A stretch of DNA of 64,000 bases from Leptolyngbya sp. FACHB-8 (lineage in GTDB: Bacteria > Cyanobacteriota > Cyanobacteriia > Elainellales > Elainellaceae): assembly GCF_014695575.1 (NCBI RefSeq), contig NZ_JACJOO010000053.1, positions 36,616 through 100,615 on the forward strand, given 5' to 3'. Made by a program: the position numbers and the translations under genes. How positions within the stretch are numbered: position 1 is the first letter of the stretch; the number at the start of each line of letters is the position of its first letter. The notes under the pieces are model-generated. The model saw nothing but the letters and a program-made list of their open reading frames with translations, did not search any database and had not been told where the DNA came from. Shown here piece after piece: positions 27,159-36,396 of this stretch.

Positions 27159-29414
27159 TTAATAGACCAGAACAGGCACTCGTTTGTAGGCGGGAGTACG
27201 CGATCGCTCATCCACCTGCGCTGTCATCAACACATTCGCCTCGGGGTAAAACATCAATGCCGCACCCCGGCGCACCGCCCCACAAATAATCTCAATCTGC
27301 TCCAGCTTGCCTGCATCGCCCTGTACCGTAACCAGCTGGTGATCCACAAAGCCACCTTCGCGCACATCCTCCGGGTTCATCAAAATGCAGTGACGGTGAG
27401 GCATCCCACGGTATTTGTCAGCAGTACGATAAACGACCGTATTGTGCTGAGTATAGCTACGCCCCGTCATGAGAGCTACGACAATCCCCTTGGAGGCACC
27501 AAAATCTGCTGGAGTCGGTAGGGTGAGCTGTGGGAGCGGTGTTTTCTGCATCTGCGCTTTGCCGGACGGGGTGTTGAATCGGGGTGTCGTGAAGATGCGC
27601 CCGGATATGGTAAATTCCGCTTCCGTTTCGTCGATTTGCCCGATTTTTTCGTAACCAGGAATCGTCTGGGCAATCAACTGACGAACGTAGCGGGTGTCTT
27701 GCAACCGACGCCAATTAACAGGTGTGTCGCCGTGAATGCGATGGGCCAGTTCTGTTATGAATTCCACTTCAGAAACCAAATCACCTTCCGTCAGGTGGGT
27801 TTTGCCTTCGTCGTTCAGCCGCACAAAATTATTACCCGACTCTGTCGTCGTCTTATGGGGATTCTCGAAGCGGTTCAGAACCGGAAGAATCAGTGTTTCC
27901 TGCCGTCCCAAGCCGTGGAAATGGCCGAGATTCGGCTTGGTTGAGAGGTAAATAACCGTATCAATATTACCCAGGGCACGTTTAGCCTGGGTTAAGTCAG
28001 GATTAGCCGCATAGAGATTGCCTCCTAAACACAGCAAGGTGTCCACCTTACCGGCATCAGCGGCATCAATGAGCGATCGCGCATCATACCCCGGCACCCG
28101 GTTGAGCGATCGCCCCAAAAGCTTTTCCAACGACTTCTGCAATTCCTGACCCAACACATTCGACACCCCCATCGAGCCAAATCCCTGCACATTGGAGTGC
28201 CCCCGAATGGGCATCAACCCGGCACCCACTTTACCGACATTACCGGTCATCAATGCGGTATTGGCAATGCTGAAAATGGTTTCGACACCGTTGAGCTGCT
28301 GAGTTACACCCATAGCCCAGGCAAAGACAATGCGCTGCGATCGACTTATCAGAGCTGCCGCAAGCTCAATCTCTTCCTGAGATACGCCGCAGGTTTCTAC
28401 AATGTCTTCCCAGGATGTAGCATTGGCCTGTCGAATCACCGCTTCCCAGTTTTCCGTATAAGCCTTGAGAAAATCGATCTGAACCAGACCTCGCTCAAGT
28501 AAGAATTTTTGAATACCAACAAAAATAGCTAAGTCGCTACCCGGATGAGGCTGAAGGAATAAAGACGAAATATCAGAACCAGGCAGCAGCGATTTCAATG
28601 GAAACGCCGGAGAACCGAATTTGATTAACCCAATTTCTTGAACAGGATTGATCACGATGACAGTACCACCGCGATCGCGCAATTTAATCAAATCATTCAT
28701 CAAACGCGGATGATTCGCAGGCGCATTTGAGCCAATTAAAACAACACAATCTGCCTGGTGTAAACTCTCCAAACTCACGAGAGATGTCCCGGTACCAAAC
28801 ACCGTTTTTAATGCCACAGAAGATGCACGATGACAGAGGTCTGAACAATCAGCGAGATTGTTCGATCCCATCGCACGAATCATCAGTTGCAACAAAAATG
28901 CTGCTTCATTGGACGATCGCCCGGAGCTATAAGATGCAACCCGTTCTGCAGGCCGACGAAAAGCCGTTTCTACCCGGTCATAAACTTCAGCCCAGGAAAT
29001 CCGTTCGTAGTAAGACTGCCCTGTCCGTAGAATAACCGGGAAACTCAGCCGTCCCAGCCGATCGGCTTCTAGAGAGGTGAGTTGTTGTAATTCTCCAATA
29101 CTGCGATGGTCGAAAAAGTGGGATTTAATGCCCGGTTGGAGTTCGGCGGCGATCGCCTCTACACTTTTCGCGCACCGTTGCAGCGTTTCCCCCAGTTCGT
29201 TGCTAAAGCCACCTTTTTGCCCTCCCGTTCCCCAGGCACAAGACAGACAGGCGCTCTTATGAAACAACGTCTTCCAGAGGTGTGGCCCTTCTGGGGTAAG
29301 CGTGTGGCTGACCCATTGCTCAATCACAGGCAGCCCGCCCCCAATGGAATGACCGAGATGGGGCAACGGCTCCCGCTCAAGCTCCGGCTGTACGTCTGAA
29401 TGCGTCGGTTCCAT
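27159..29414 (-). CDS. FdhF/YdeP-like molybdopterin oxidoreductase
   Basis: Large (751-residue) molybdenum-cofactor enzyme of the formate-dehydrogenase-alpha-like YdeP group. Visible: KSACLSCAWGTGGQKGGFSNELGE near the N-terminus; the MGD-binding segments SYSSGRSSNEAAFLLQLMIRAMGSNN, CSDLCHRASS and VVLIGSNAPANHP; GHSNVQGFGSMGVSN; and the C-terminal molydop-binding domain (LMTGRSYTQHNTVVYRTADKYRG). The N-terminal cysteines do not form the full Cys4 [4Fe-4S] set of classical FDHs, as is typical of YdeP. Substrate is unknown and no partner subunit is adjacent. I use the ATG at 29414; a TTG at 29462 would extend it 16 residues. Confidence 0.9.
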   Translation of the reverse strand: MEPTHSDVQPELEREPLPHLGHSIGGGLPVIEQWVSHTLTPEGPHLWKTLFHKSACLSCAWGTGGQKGGFSNELGETLQRCAKSVEAIAAELQPGIKSHFFDHRSIGELQQLTSLEADRLGRLSFPVILRTGQSYYERISWAEVYDRVETAFRRPAERVASYSSGRSSNEAAFLLQLMIRAMGSNNLADCSDLCHRASSVALKTVFGTGTSLVSLESLHQADCVVLIGSNAPANHPRLMNDLIKLRDRGGTVIVINPVQEIGLIKFGSPAFPLKSLLPGSDISSLFLQPHPGSDLAIFVGIQKFLLERGLVQIDFLKAYTENWEAVIRQANATSWEDIVETCGVSQEEIELAAALISRSQRIVFAWAMGVTQQLNGVETIFSIANTALMTGNVGKVGAGLMPIRGHSNVQGFGSMGVSNVLGQELQKSLEKLLGRSLNRVPGYDARSLIDAADAGKVDTLLCLGGNLYAANPDLTQAKRALGNIDTVIYLSTKPNLGHFHGLGRQETLILPVLNRFENPHKTTTESGNNFVRLNDEGKTHLTEGDLVSEVEFITELAHRIHGDTPVNWRRLQDTRYVRQLIAQTIPGYEKIGQIDETEAEFTISGRIFTTPRFNTPSGKAQMQKTPLPQLTLPTPADFGASKGIVVALMTGRSYTQHNTVVYRTADKYRGMPHRHCILMNPEDVREGGFVDHQLVTVQGDAGKLEQIEIICGAVRRGAALMFYPEANVLMTAQVDERSRTPAYKRVPVLVY

Positions 29415-29515
29415 AGCGCTACCCAAGGAATAATAAAGCCGTTCTCTAGCACACAAGGACAAGAAGCAACGTCCTTACTGTTCTATGGTGCCACTTCTTA
29501 TCGGGTTACAGGGGG

Positions 29516-30199
29516 TTATGTTTCAAACTGTGGAGGGGATGTGGAAGAGGCATTTCGTGTCCCTTCCATATCTTTGCTGGGATGCTCAAGAAATAAGGTG
29601 CGCGAGCCAACAGCCGTTCCCAAAATTGTTATTGTGTTGGTTGCTATCACTTGAAATCCCAAAGATTCATAAAGCTTCTGAGCCCTGGGATTATGAATAT
29701 CAACACTGATATAAATAGGACGTGAAGCCACTACAGCATCGTTGATGCATTGCGAGAGTAACTGACGACCAATTCCTTGATTACGATACTCGGCAGCAAC
29801 AGCAAGGTTGCCGACATAAAAGCTTCCCGGCGGGTAATCCCGATGCAAAACATGCCGCAAAATGAGCCGATCTAATAGTTTTAACCAGAGCCGCTGCCCC
29901 CGGCTGAGGACGGCAGGACCGTCTGTATCATCGTCTGGATGAAGCACAGGCAGCAGGGTTACAATGCCCACAACCCGCTGAGCTTTTTCGGCAACACGGA
30001 TATATTGATGGCCGAATCGATTGTGCGATCGCTCTACAAACTTCGTCAAACATGAAATTGCCCACGGCCCATACACTACAGTAAATAGCTCTGGGGCTGA
30101 CTCATAAATTAACGCGGCAACCTCACGGGAACTGTGATGCGCGAGGGACAATGGGATAAACCGAATGTCATCGTGTATTGAGCTGTTATCACTAACCAT
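29516..30199 (-). CDS. GNAT-family N-acetyltransferase
   Basis: A 227-residue acetyl-CoA-dependent acyltransferase. Motif A for CoA pyrophosphate binding is YRNQGIGRQLLSQC, preceded by the beta-4 strand FYVGNLAVAAE. The C-terminal NPRAQKLYESLGFQVI block is the standard GNAT motif B. A longer N-terminal region (HSSREVAALIYESAPELFTVVYG) is found in several cyanobacterial members. The acceptor cannot be predicted. It lies upstream of the molybdoenzyme gene on the same strand, about 100 bp apart. Confidence 0.88.
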   Translation of the reverse strand: MVSDNSSIHDDIRFIPLSLAHHSSREVAALIYESAPELFTVVYGPWAISCLTKFVERSHNRFGHQYIRVAEKAQRVVGIVTLLPVLHPDDDTDGPAVLSRGQRLWLKLLDRLILRHVLHRDYPPGSFYVGNLAVAAEYRNQGIGRQLLSQCINDAVVASRPIYISVDIHNPRAQKLYESLGFQVIATNTITILGTAVGSRTLFLEHPSKDMEGTRNASSTSPPQFET

Positions 30200-30285
30200 C
30201 TACACATTCACCCTGCTGAGGAGATTTGCACCCATACTCACATCCTATTTTCCCTCCTGGTTGAGGAGTCAGTTGAGAAGTTATT

Positions 30286-30334
30286 GAAAAGGTTGATTTT
30301 TTGTGACCTTGGAGCACAAAAAATCAACCTTTTC
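30286..30334. repeat. palindromic hairpin, family D
   Basis: Perfect 20-bp arms 30286-30305 (GAAAAGGTTGATTTTTTGTG) and 30315-30334, loop 9 nt. It lies 87 bp upstream of the GNAT start within a 534-bp gene-poor stretch that otherwise contains only the family A element. Confidence 0.85.
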
Positions 30335-30583
30335 AGACCAGTTCTTGTTTGCAATCTTAATGCTCCCGCATTCCACATCTGCAAAGTGGCAAAATTCAAA
30401 TGCTTCACATGAACCGACAAGCTGATTGTGTTTTAGTGGGCATCCCACAAACTTTCCTCTCTCTACAGGAATAAGTTAAAGGATCGAATTGCGCTTACTG
30501 GATTGGGGAATCCCATATCATCCTTAAACGCCCTGAAGGATAACAGAATTCTATCTACAATGCAGTTATTTGGTGCAGCATGA

Positions 30584-31188
<605 letters not shown>

Positions 31189-31212
31189 TCAGAAGGTATT
31201 TTAGACTGATGT

Positions 31213-32040
31213 TCAGGAATGGTTTGCGATCGCATCGGCACGCTCAACCTGGCGAATAAAATCAAGCATCGTTGACGTAAATTTTTCGGGGTACCAGAGC
31301 GCCCATTCGTGGAAACCTTCTTCTACAATCGTTAGGCTAGAATTTGGAATTATTGCAGCCATTTCCCGAGCAGCCGTTAGTGGTGTCGTCAAGTCTTTTT
31401 CTGACCATAACAACAAACAAGAAGCCTGAATTTCAGGTAACAAATGTTTTAGATCTACCTGTAATGCAAGTAGTAATGCTTGAATAACGTTTCCTGTATT
31501 GAACAAAAGATTAGAAGAAAAGATCTGAGGAATATCAACCAATTTTAATCTCAGCCCTGGAAGTAGAAGCTGAGCAGTCATTTCAAGAGCCCGACGAGGT
31601 AAGAGTTCTGGAATAGATACACAGGGAAGGCCTGTACTATCCACTAAAATCAGACTTCTTACTCGATGTGGAGCAAGAGCAGACAAAGCAATTGCAATGC
31701 CTCCACCAAATGAGTGCCCAATTAAATGCACGTGTTGGAGATTGAGTGTGTCCAGAGACGAAAGCAGAAATTTAGCATAGCTGTCGTAGTCTGGAATCAG
31801 TTTGGAGTAGGACGAGCGGGCAAAACTGGGTAGGTCAGGAGCCAGCACACGATGCTGCTGTGCCAGGAGTTTCAGGATTTTATGGTAAGGCTCAGCAGAA
31901 ATTCCCCAACCATGTAGAAAGAGAATAGGCGTTGAGTCTGACTCTGACCCAGTTTGCGTGTAAAAAATACTGCAATCCCCCAGATCAACACAACAGTAAT
32001 TCATGTGGGATTGCGATGTTGAAACCCGCTCAGAACTCAT
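31213..32040 (-). CDS. alpha/beta-fold hydrolase
   Basis: A 275-residue alpha/beta hydrolase. Oxyanion-hole motif LFLHGWG, nucleophile elbow GHSFGGG (Ser), late acidic residue in LLWSEKDLTTPL and the terminal histidine in EEGFHEWALWYPE complete a plausible catalytic triad. No signal peptide. Overall layout resembles MhpC/epoxide-hydrolase-like or esterase enzymes; the substrate is unpredictable. It is convergent with the GH1 remnant and ends just beyond it. Confidence 0.88.
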   Translation of the reverse strand: MSSERVSTSQSHMNYCCVDLGDCSIFYTQTGSESDSTPILFLHGWGISAEPYHKILKLLAQQHRVLAPDLPSFARSSYSKLIPDYDSYAKFLLSSLDTLNLQHVHLIGHSFGGGIAIALSALAPHRVRSLILVDSTGLPCVSIPELLPRRALEMTAQLLLPGLRLKLVDIPQIFSSNLLFNTGNVIQALLLALQVDLKHLLPEIQASCLLLWSEKDLTTPLTAAREMAAIIPNSSLTIVEEGFHEWALWYPEKFTSTMLDFIRQVERADAIANHS

Positions 32041-32152
32041 GTGCTTATCATCCTGACCTACTCTGCAACTGTAACGAATCTTAATAACTAATGAGATACT
32101 CTAAAGAGAGATACAGCATTTTCCAACCCGATGAAGTACGAAGCTCTGTTTT

Positions 32153-32197
32153 AAGGGTTATTTTTTCGCGTACAAAGCACGCGAAAAAATAACCCTT
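32153..32197. repeat. palindromic hairpin, family D
   Basis: Perfect 19-bp arms 32153-32171 (AAGGGTTATTTTTTCGCGT) and 32179-32197, loop ACAAAGC. It lies between divergent hydrolase and endonuclease III genes, hence upstream of both rather than at a gene end. Confidence 0.85.
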
Positions 32198-32278
32198 TCA
32201 GCAAGCTTTAAAGCAAGCCCTAGTATACATTTGTGATGATTAAGATAGGCGGGAAGAGTTGCTACGATCAGGAGGCAT

Positions 32279-32959
32279 TTGAGCAGTTCTCTCATGTCAA
32301 AACAATCGTTTGATATTGATCTGGCAATTAGCAAATTACGGGAAGCGGTACATCCGTTTCCTAAAGCAGCCATGTTTGCTTTGGCAGAAGAGGGTCATCG
32401 ATCGCTCTTTGAACAGCTCATTGCCTGCATCCTATCCATTCGCACCCGTGATGAAACCTCGCTACCCGTTGCCAAAAAGCTGTTTCAGCGTGCGAATACC
32501 CCAGAAACGATGAGGCAGCTATCGGTAGCCGAAATCGAACAGTTGATTCAAGCATCAACCTTTGCCGACGCCAAAGCCAAACAGATTTGGGAGATTAGCG
32601 ATCGCATCCTGCACGAGTTTGCGGGAGAACTTCCGTGTGATCTCGAAACACTCACTTCGTTTAAAGGAGTGGGCCCCAAATGTGCGAATTTATCTCTAGG
32701 TATTGCCTGTGATTACCCATGCATCAGTGTAGATGTGCATGTTCACCGGGTAACGAATCGTTGGGGCTATGTGCAGACTCGCACTCCAGAGAAAACGATG
32801 GCAGCCCTGGAGGCCAAATTACCGAAGGAGTACTGGATCGAAATTAACGCTCTCCTGGTTCCGTTTGGAAAGCATATCTGTACTGGCGAAATGCCCCATT
32901 GTTCCACCTGTCCTCTCTTGGAAATGTGCCAACAGGTCGGGGTTAGTGAGCATCGATAA
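32279..32959 (+). CDS. endonuclease III-family DNA glycosylase/AP lyase
   Basis: Base-excision repair enzyme of the helix-hairpin-helix superfamily. The HhH motif with the catalytic lysine is FKGVGPKCANLSLG, and the catalytic aspartate is in SVDVHVHRVTNRWG. The C-terminal [4Fe-4S] cluster C-x6-C-x2-C-x5-C is complete (CTGEMPHCSTCPLLEMC). At 226 residues it is a standard Nth size, but several positions (e.g. GPKCANL for GRKTANV) differ from canonical Nth, so substrate range may differ. The start is unclear: an AGGAGG at 32270 is only 3 nt from a TTG at 32279 and 18 nt from the ATG at 32294. Confidence 0.9.
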   Translation: MSSSLMSKQSFDIDLAISKLREAVHPFPKAAMFALAEEGHRSLFEQLIACILSIRTRDETSLPVAKKLFQRANTPETMRQLSVAEIEQLIQASTFADAKAKQIWEISDRILHEFAGELPCDLETLTSFKGVGPKCANLSLGIACDYPCISVDVHVHRVTNRWGYVQTRTPEKTMAALEAKLPKEYWIEINALLVPFGKHICTGEMPHCSTCPLLEMCQQVGVSEHR

Positions 32960-33002
32960 ACAGCCTGAGTACAACGTGGAAGGCGATGATCTCTGAGAAT
33001 CC

Positions 33003-33070
33003 GTTTGCAAAGCCCCGGAAAGGGGTAATGCTGTGTATGCAGCTCCAACCCTTTCCGGGGCTTTGCAAAC
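33003..33070. terminator. 22-bp-arm palindrome between convergent nth-like and aldo/keto reductase genes
   Basis: Arms 33003-33024 and 33049-33070 are perfectly complementary; the interior is 24 nt. It starts 43 bp after the endonuclease stop and sits between convergent genes. Confidence 0.85.
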
Positions 33071-33213
33071 CAGTTCCGAAGATGAGGATGAGTTTGAGGG
33101 GAGCGATCGCAAACCCCTCAAACTCAAGTGAACCGCTGCCTGCGCTGATGCCAAATAGTAAGGCCGTGGTGTTGAGTTCGGTGGAGTCTCGAAACTCCTA
33201 ACTTCTCACTTGT

Positions 33214-34188
33214 TTAGGGAACCCGTTCACCCCTAGCTGCTGTAAACATTGCGTACCACTCTTCCCGTGTCAGGGCGACTTCATCTGCTAAAGCGCACGC
33301 TGCAATCCGTTCTGGTTTCGTTGACCCCACAATGGGTTGAATGCCCGCAGGGTGGCGCAACAGCCAAGCAAGAACAATGGCCTCAGAAGTTGTCTGCTTT
33401 TCCTCAGCCAACTGACTCACTAGCTGAGCCGTCTTGCCCAATGCCGTATCTGCTTCTACATTAGGCTTAAAAAGCTTGCCACCGGCCAGTGGAGCCCATG
33501 CCTGTATCAGGATTTTGTGGTTACGGCAGTAGTCCAGCGTTCCTGTTGCCAGGGCTGAGCTAACGCCAGGTATGTTAGCAACAATGCCCTCATCAATCAA
33601 ATACGGGTGCAGCAGGCTCAGCTCTACCTGATTGATCAGTAGTCCTTGCCTCAAGCTCTTTTGCAATAGCTCAATCTGCCTTGCGGTATGATTGCTGACA
33701 CCGAAATAGCGCACCTTGCCCACTGAATGCAATGCATCAAAGGCTCGCGCTACCTCTTCGGGTTCTGCCAGTGGGTCAGGGCGATGCAGCAGCAGAATGT
33801 CGAGGTAGTCGGTTTGCAGTCTTCGCAAACTGCCCTCCACTGATGCAATGATGTGCTCATAGCTGAAGTCATAGCGCTGCGGGTCGCCAGGTTGAGGCTC
33901 TCCCGCAAAACGAATACCGCACTTTGACTGAAGCACCATTTGCTCACGCAAACCTGGCGAGGCTTTAAGCACATTACCAAACACCTGCTCTGATTTGCCG
34001 CGTGTGTAAATATCGGCATGGTCAAACAGGGTAATGCCTGTTTCTAAGGCTACCTGAATGGCCCGAGATGCGGTTTCCTGCACATCTGTAGAAAGCGGTG
34101 CATCATCCCAGGTGCCACCAATATTCATGCAGCCATAGGCAATTCGCGAAACCCTCAAATCAGTGCCCGGCAGCGTGTAGGTATGCAT
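33214..34188 (-). CDS. aldo/keto reductase (YdhF-like)
   Basis: NADPH-dependent oxidoreductase of the AKR TIM-barrel family, 324 residues. The catalytic tetrad is visible as Asp and Tyr in FDHADIYTRGKSEQVFG, Lys in VLQSKCGIRF and His in ILLLHRPDPL. Cofactor-binding segments include VRYFGVSNHTARQ and the C-terminal QPIVGSTKPERI. Similar to E. coli YdhF. The physiological substrate is unknown. Downstream it converges with the nth-like gene; upstream is the decayed pfkA fragment. Confidence 0.92.
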   Translation of the reverse strand: MHTYTLPGTDLRVSRIAYGCMNIGGTWDDAPLSTDVQETASRAIQVALETGITLFDHADIYTRGKSEQVFGNVLKASPGLREQMVLQSKCGIRFAGEPQPGDPQRYDFSYEHIIASVEGSLRRLQTDYLDILLLHRPDPLAEPEEVARAFDALHSVGKVRYFGVSNHTARQIELLQKSLRQGLLINQVELSLLHPYLIDEGIVANIPGVSSALATGTLDYCRNHKILIQAWAPLAGGKLFKPNVEADTALGKTAQLVSQLAEEKQTTSEAIVLAWLLRHPAGIQPIVGSTKPERIAACALADEVALTREEWYAMFTAARGERVP

Positions 34189-34218
34189 CAGCGTCTAGAG
34201 CTAGGTGGAGTGATGATG

Positions 34219-34345
34219 AAGCTGGAAGGGACAGCTCAAGCTTCGTTTGTATTGCTTAGGTTGTATAGATTTGGGCGATCGCCCCCTTACCAACAACTGC
34301 CAAATGCCTCATTCCCAATACCGAATTTTCTACACAAACTTCCAA
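34219..34345 (-). pseudogene. decayed copy of the pfkA 3' end plus its 3' flank
   Basis: On the minus strand, reading from 34345, one frame gives CRKFGIGNEAFGS and another VVGKGAIAQIYTT then stop. These align with the pfkA C-terminus (ARGLGIYVGNPALGTTHPEIVGEGAIAPALAT stop; pieces shortened here by gaps). After both stops the DNA remains similar for ~45 bases: AAGCTGGAAGRGACAGYTC then AGCTTCGTTTGTAT. The intact counterpart is at 37767-37870. It marks a former second copy of the pfkA end on the same strand. Confidence 0.65.
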
Positions 34346-34467
34346 TGCTGGCAGTTCACACGTCCTGAATTATATACACGAAGAACCTAACTCAGACACA
34401 GGTGAAGCTAGTCTCATAAGCACTCTGAACGAATTTGAAGGGGATGGTTGACCACTTTAATGACTTG

Positions 34468-34854
34468 TTAGCGAGCGGTTGTGTTCTGTTGCAACCATTC
34501 TAAAAATGCCTCGCGTCTTAGTTCACCCGATGTAATCGCCAACACCAGATGTTCTTGTTCATCCACAGAGGCGTTAATTTCCATTCCATTCAAGACAAGA
34601 AAAGTTTCTGTCGCAGCATGACCTGTACGTTTGTTACCATCCACAAATGAATGATTCATGATGATAGAAAATCCTAATGCGACTGCCTTCTCAAGCAATC
34701 CTGGGTACAAATTTTCTCCACCAAACGTCATTCGGGGCTGAGCGATTGCTGCCTCTAGCAACCCAATATCTCGGATACCTAATGCTCCACCGGATTGCTC
34801 AAGAATTCTGCGATGCAGTTCTAATACCTCAATGAGCGTCAAATAGCGGATCAT
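34468..34854 (-). CDS. doc: Doc-type (Fic-fold) toxin
   Basis: Toxin of a Phd-Doc-like toxin-antitoxin pair, 128 residues. The active-site motif is HSFVDGNKRT (H68-T77). This is the Doc version (H-x-F-x-D-x-N-K-R) with lysine where Fic AMP-transferases have glycine, which in Doc means it phosphorylates elongation factor Tu rather than transferring AMP. The antitoxin gene lies immediately upstream and overlaps by 4 bp (ATGA 34851-34854), a typical antitoxin-first operon. Confidence 0.9.
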   Translation of the reverse strand: MIRYLTLIEVLELHRRILEQSGGALGIRDIGLLEAAIAQPRMTFGGENLYPGLLEKAVALGFSIIMNHSFVDGNKRTGHAATETFLVLNGMEINASVDEQEHLVLAITSGELRREAFLEWLQQNTTAR

Positions 34855-35066
34855 GCCAAACGTCGATACAGTTCAGCATTCTTGTTCAGCACATAATCAG
34901 CTGCACTAACAAAACCACCTTTCTGCAGATTGAGCCAATCCTCCAGGCTTGCTTTCAAGAGCACCTCAATTGCAATGCCGTGTACCTTTGCTAAATCTTG
35001 TAGCTGTTGGAATTGGCTATCTGAAAGATCAATGGTGATAGAAGCCACAGCGATCGCTCTCCTCAT
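34851..35066 (-). CDS. antitoxin partner of the Doc-type toxin
   Basis: A 71-residue protein with a beta-strand opening (ASITIDLSDSQFQQLQDLAKVHG), as in ribbon-helix-helix DNA-binding antitoxins, and the tail FVSAADYVLNKNAELYRRLA. VLxKNAELYRRLA is a recurring C-terminal motif of antitoxins encoded next to Doc-like toxins; it probably folds onto the toxin. It is expected to repress its own promoter. The call rests on overlap with doc, size and the tail motif. Confidence 0.8.
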   Translation of the reverse strand: MRRAIAVASITIDLSDSQFQQLQDLAKVHGIAIEVLLKASLEDWLNLQKGGFVSAADYVLNKNAELYRRLA

Positions 35067-35394
35067 ATTTCTGAGTAAAGTCTAACACCCACAACTGACC
35101 AACAAGTTTGCTGTGCAGTCGCAACCAAGAAACAAAGCTAGCTAACAGCAGTTTTCAGGGTCTCTCCTGCACAGCAAGCGGCTTCGGGGAATCCGCTGTA
35201 CCAGGAACGTTAGCGACTCCCAATCTTCCCAAATTTGACTAGCCAGGGATTTGCAGCGATCTCCCTCATATCCCTGGCTTCCCTCGGCAGCGATCGCCTC
35301 CTCTTGGTCACGCAAGCGAGCGCCCCCTTTCCCTCAGCATAAGCTTTGGAGAAACCTCTCTATAAGAGAATTGACATTGCTCTCTTGCAAAGGC
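35067..35394. other. intergenic region between two toxin-antitoxin pairs
   Basis: No gene seen. It contains a hairpin (AGCCAGGGAT at 35241-35250 with ATCCCTGGCT at 35270-35279). A short HIP1-type repeat unit at 35285-35331 recurs at 36309-36350 (GCAGCGATCGCC then CTCTTGGTC then CAAGCGAGCGC). Confidence 0.6.
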
Positions 35395-35892
35395 TTATTC
35401 GATTTCATCTACTATGTTCAGGATTTGATTGTATAAAGCTTTGGATACTCTGAAATCGGAAGTTGCTATTAATGCATCCATTAAGGGTTTAACCGCAGGG
35501 ATAACATTCTTTTGCTTGGCTTCGACCAGGATACCTAACAGCCCAGTAATTTTGACTCCGAGGCGGTTTGCTTCTGCTCTTCCGCGACGCTCATCGATCA
35601 AGAGTAAGTCTGCGTTGAGTTCAAGAGAGAGGGCGATCGCCTCAGATTCTCCAGGATCTAACCTCACTTCATTCTGGAGGCGTTCAACAACCTCTCGATG
35701 CGTAACTTGTCTAATTCCCAACCAGGAAGCAGTTTGAACTTCAAGGGTTCCCGGAACAGGCGGATCAAGATCTGTAAGTTCTCGGTATACCGCTTCTGGG
35801 ATGATGACTTGTTGATAAAGCTCGGGCAGGAGTTGCAGATATTGAATGGCTGCCAGATTTGTAATCGCTGATGTGTCGCTAATGACGATCAC
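35395..35892 (-). CDS. PIN-domain-like toxin (DUF3368 type)
   Basis: Putative ribonuclease toxin of 165 residues. The PIN fold shows the first acidic residue in VISDTSAITNLA, the second in LDPGESEAIALSLE, and the third/fourth in ADLLLIDERRGRAEANRLG, arranged as in DUF3368 proteins. The cognate UPF0175-type antitoxin gene precedes it with a 4-bp overlap. It is probably an RNA endonuclease held inactive by its partner. Confidence 0.86.
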   Translation of the reverse strand: MIVISDTSAITNLAAIQYLQLLPELYQQVIIPEAVYRELTDLDPPVPGTLEVQTASWLGIRQVTHREVVERLQNEVRLDPGESEAIALSLELNADLLLIDERRGRAEANRLGVKITGLLGILVEAKQKNVIPAVKPLMDALIATSDFRVSKALYNQILNIVDEIE

Positions 35893-36137
35893 AACCGTCC
35901 TAACTCCCGCAGGTTTTTCAAGTCCAGTTCAAAGTCTTCAACATCGTAGGAGTAAAGGGGGATGTTGCGCTGCTTCAGGAGTTGGCGAAAGGCGTTCAAT
36001 GGCATGTCGGCTAGCTTACTGGCATAGCCTACGGTCAAGCGGCCTGTTTGGAATAGGTGCAGCGCAATTTCCTGGCGAAACTCGCTGGGTGTGAGCTGGG
36101 ATGCTTGCAAAATCTCGTCTGAGATAACAACACTCAT
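35889..36137 (-). CDS. UPF0175-family antitoxin
   Basis: An 82-residue protein with the UPF0175 pattern: SEFRQEIALHLFQTGRLTVGYASKLADMPLNAFRQLLKQRNIPLYSYDVEDFELDLKNL. This contains a helix-turn-helix-like ASKLADMPLNAFRQLL, implying DNA binding and autoregulation. It overlaps the DUF3368 toxin start by 4 bp, the usual organisation for this pair in cyanobacteria. Confidence 0.88.
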   Translation of the reverse strand: MSVVISDEILQASQLTPSEFRQEIALHLFQTGRLTVGYASKLADMPLNAFRQLLKQRNIPLYSYDVEDFELDLKNLRELGRL

Positions 36138-36189
36138 AACGACGTTACCGACAGTTACTCTTTGAGGATAACCTAAAAAACATAAGGCT

Positions 36190-36360
36190 TTCTTGGGGCG
36201 ATCCCCTCCTCTTGCTCACTCAAGCGATCGCCCCCTTCTTTTAACCCAAGCGATCGCCCCCTCTTCCTCAGTAAAAGCGATCGCCCTCATAGCCCCGGTT
36301 CTCCTTAGCAGCGATCGCCTTCTCTTGGTCTTACAAGCGAGCGCTCAATCCAAAATTTTG
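36190..36360. repeat. tandem HIP1-centred short repeats
   Basis: Within ~170 bp, AAGCGATCGCC (or one-base variants) occurs four to five times at ~25-45 bp intervals, each followed by pyrimidine-rich spacers such as CCCTCTTCCTCA and TTCTCTTGGTC. It has the appearance of a small degenerate tandem array built on the HIP1 octamer. No protein frame makes sense across it. Confidence 0.75.
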
Positions 36361-36396
36361 GTGAAGGCGATTCTTTCACCCTAAAAGTTCGTGAAT

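Noticed and set aside
27041..27289. Plus-strand 82-codon frame
   Set aside because: First part is the family C palindrome, the rest is antisense to the molybdoenzyme gene.
36190..36360. CRISPR array
   Set aside because: Repeats are only the HIP1 octamer plus a few bases, spacing is uneven and no cas genes are near.
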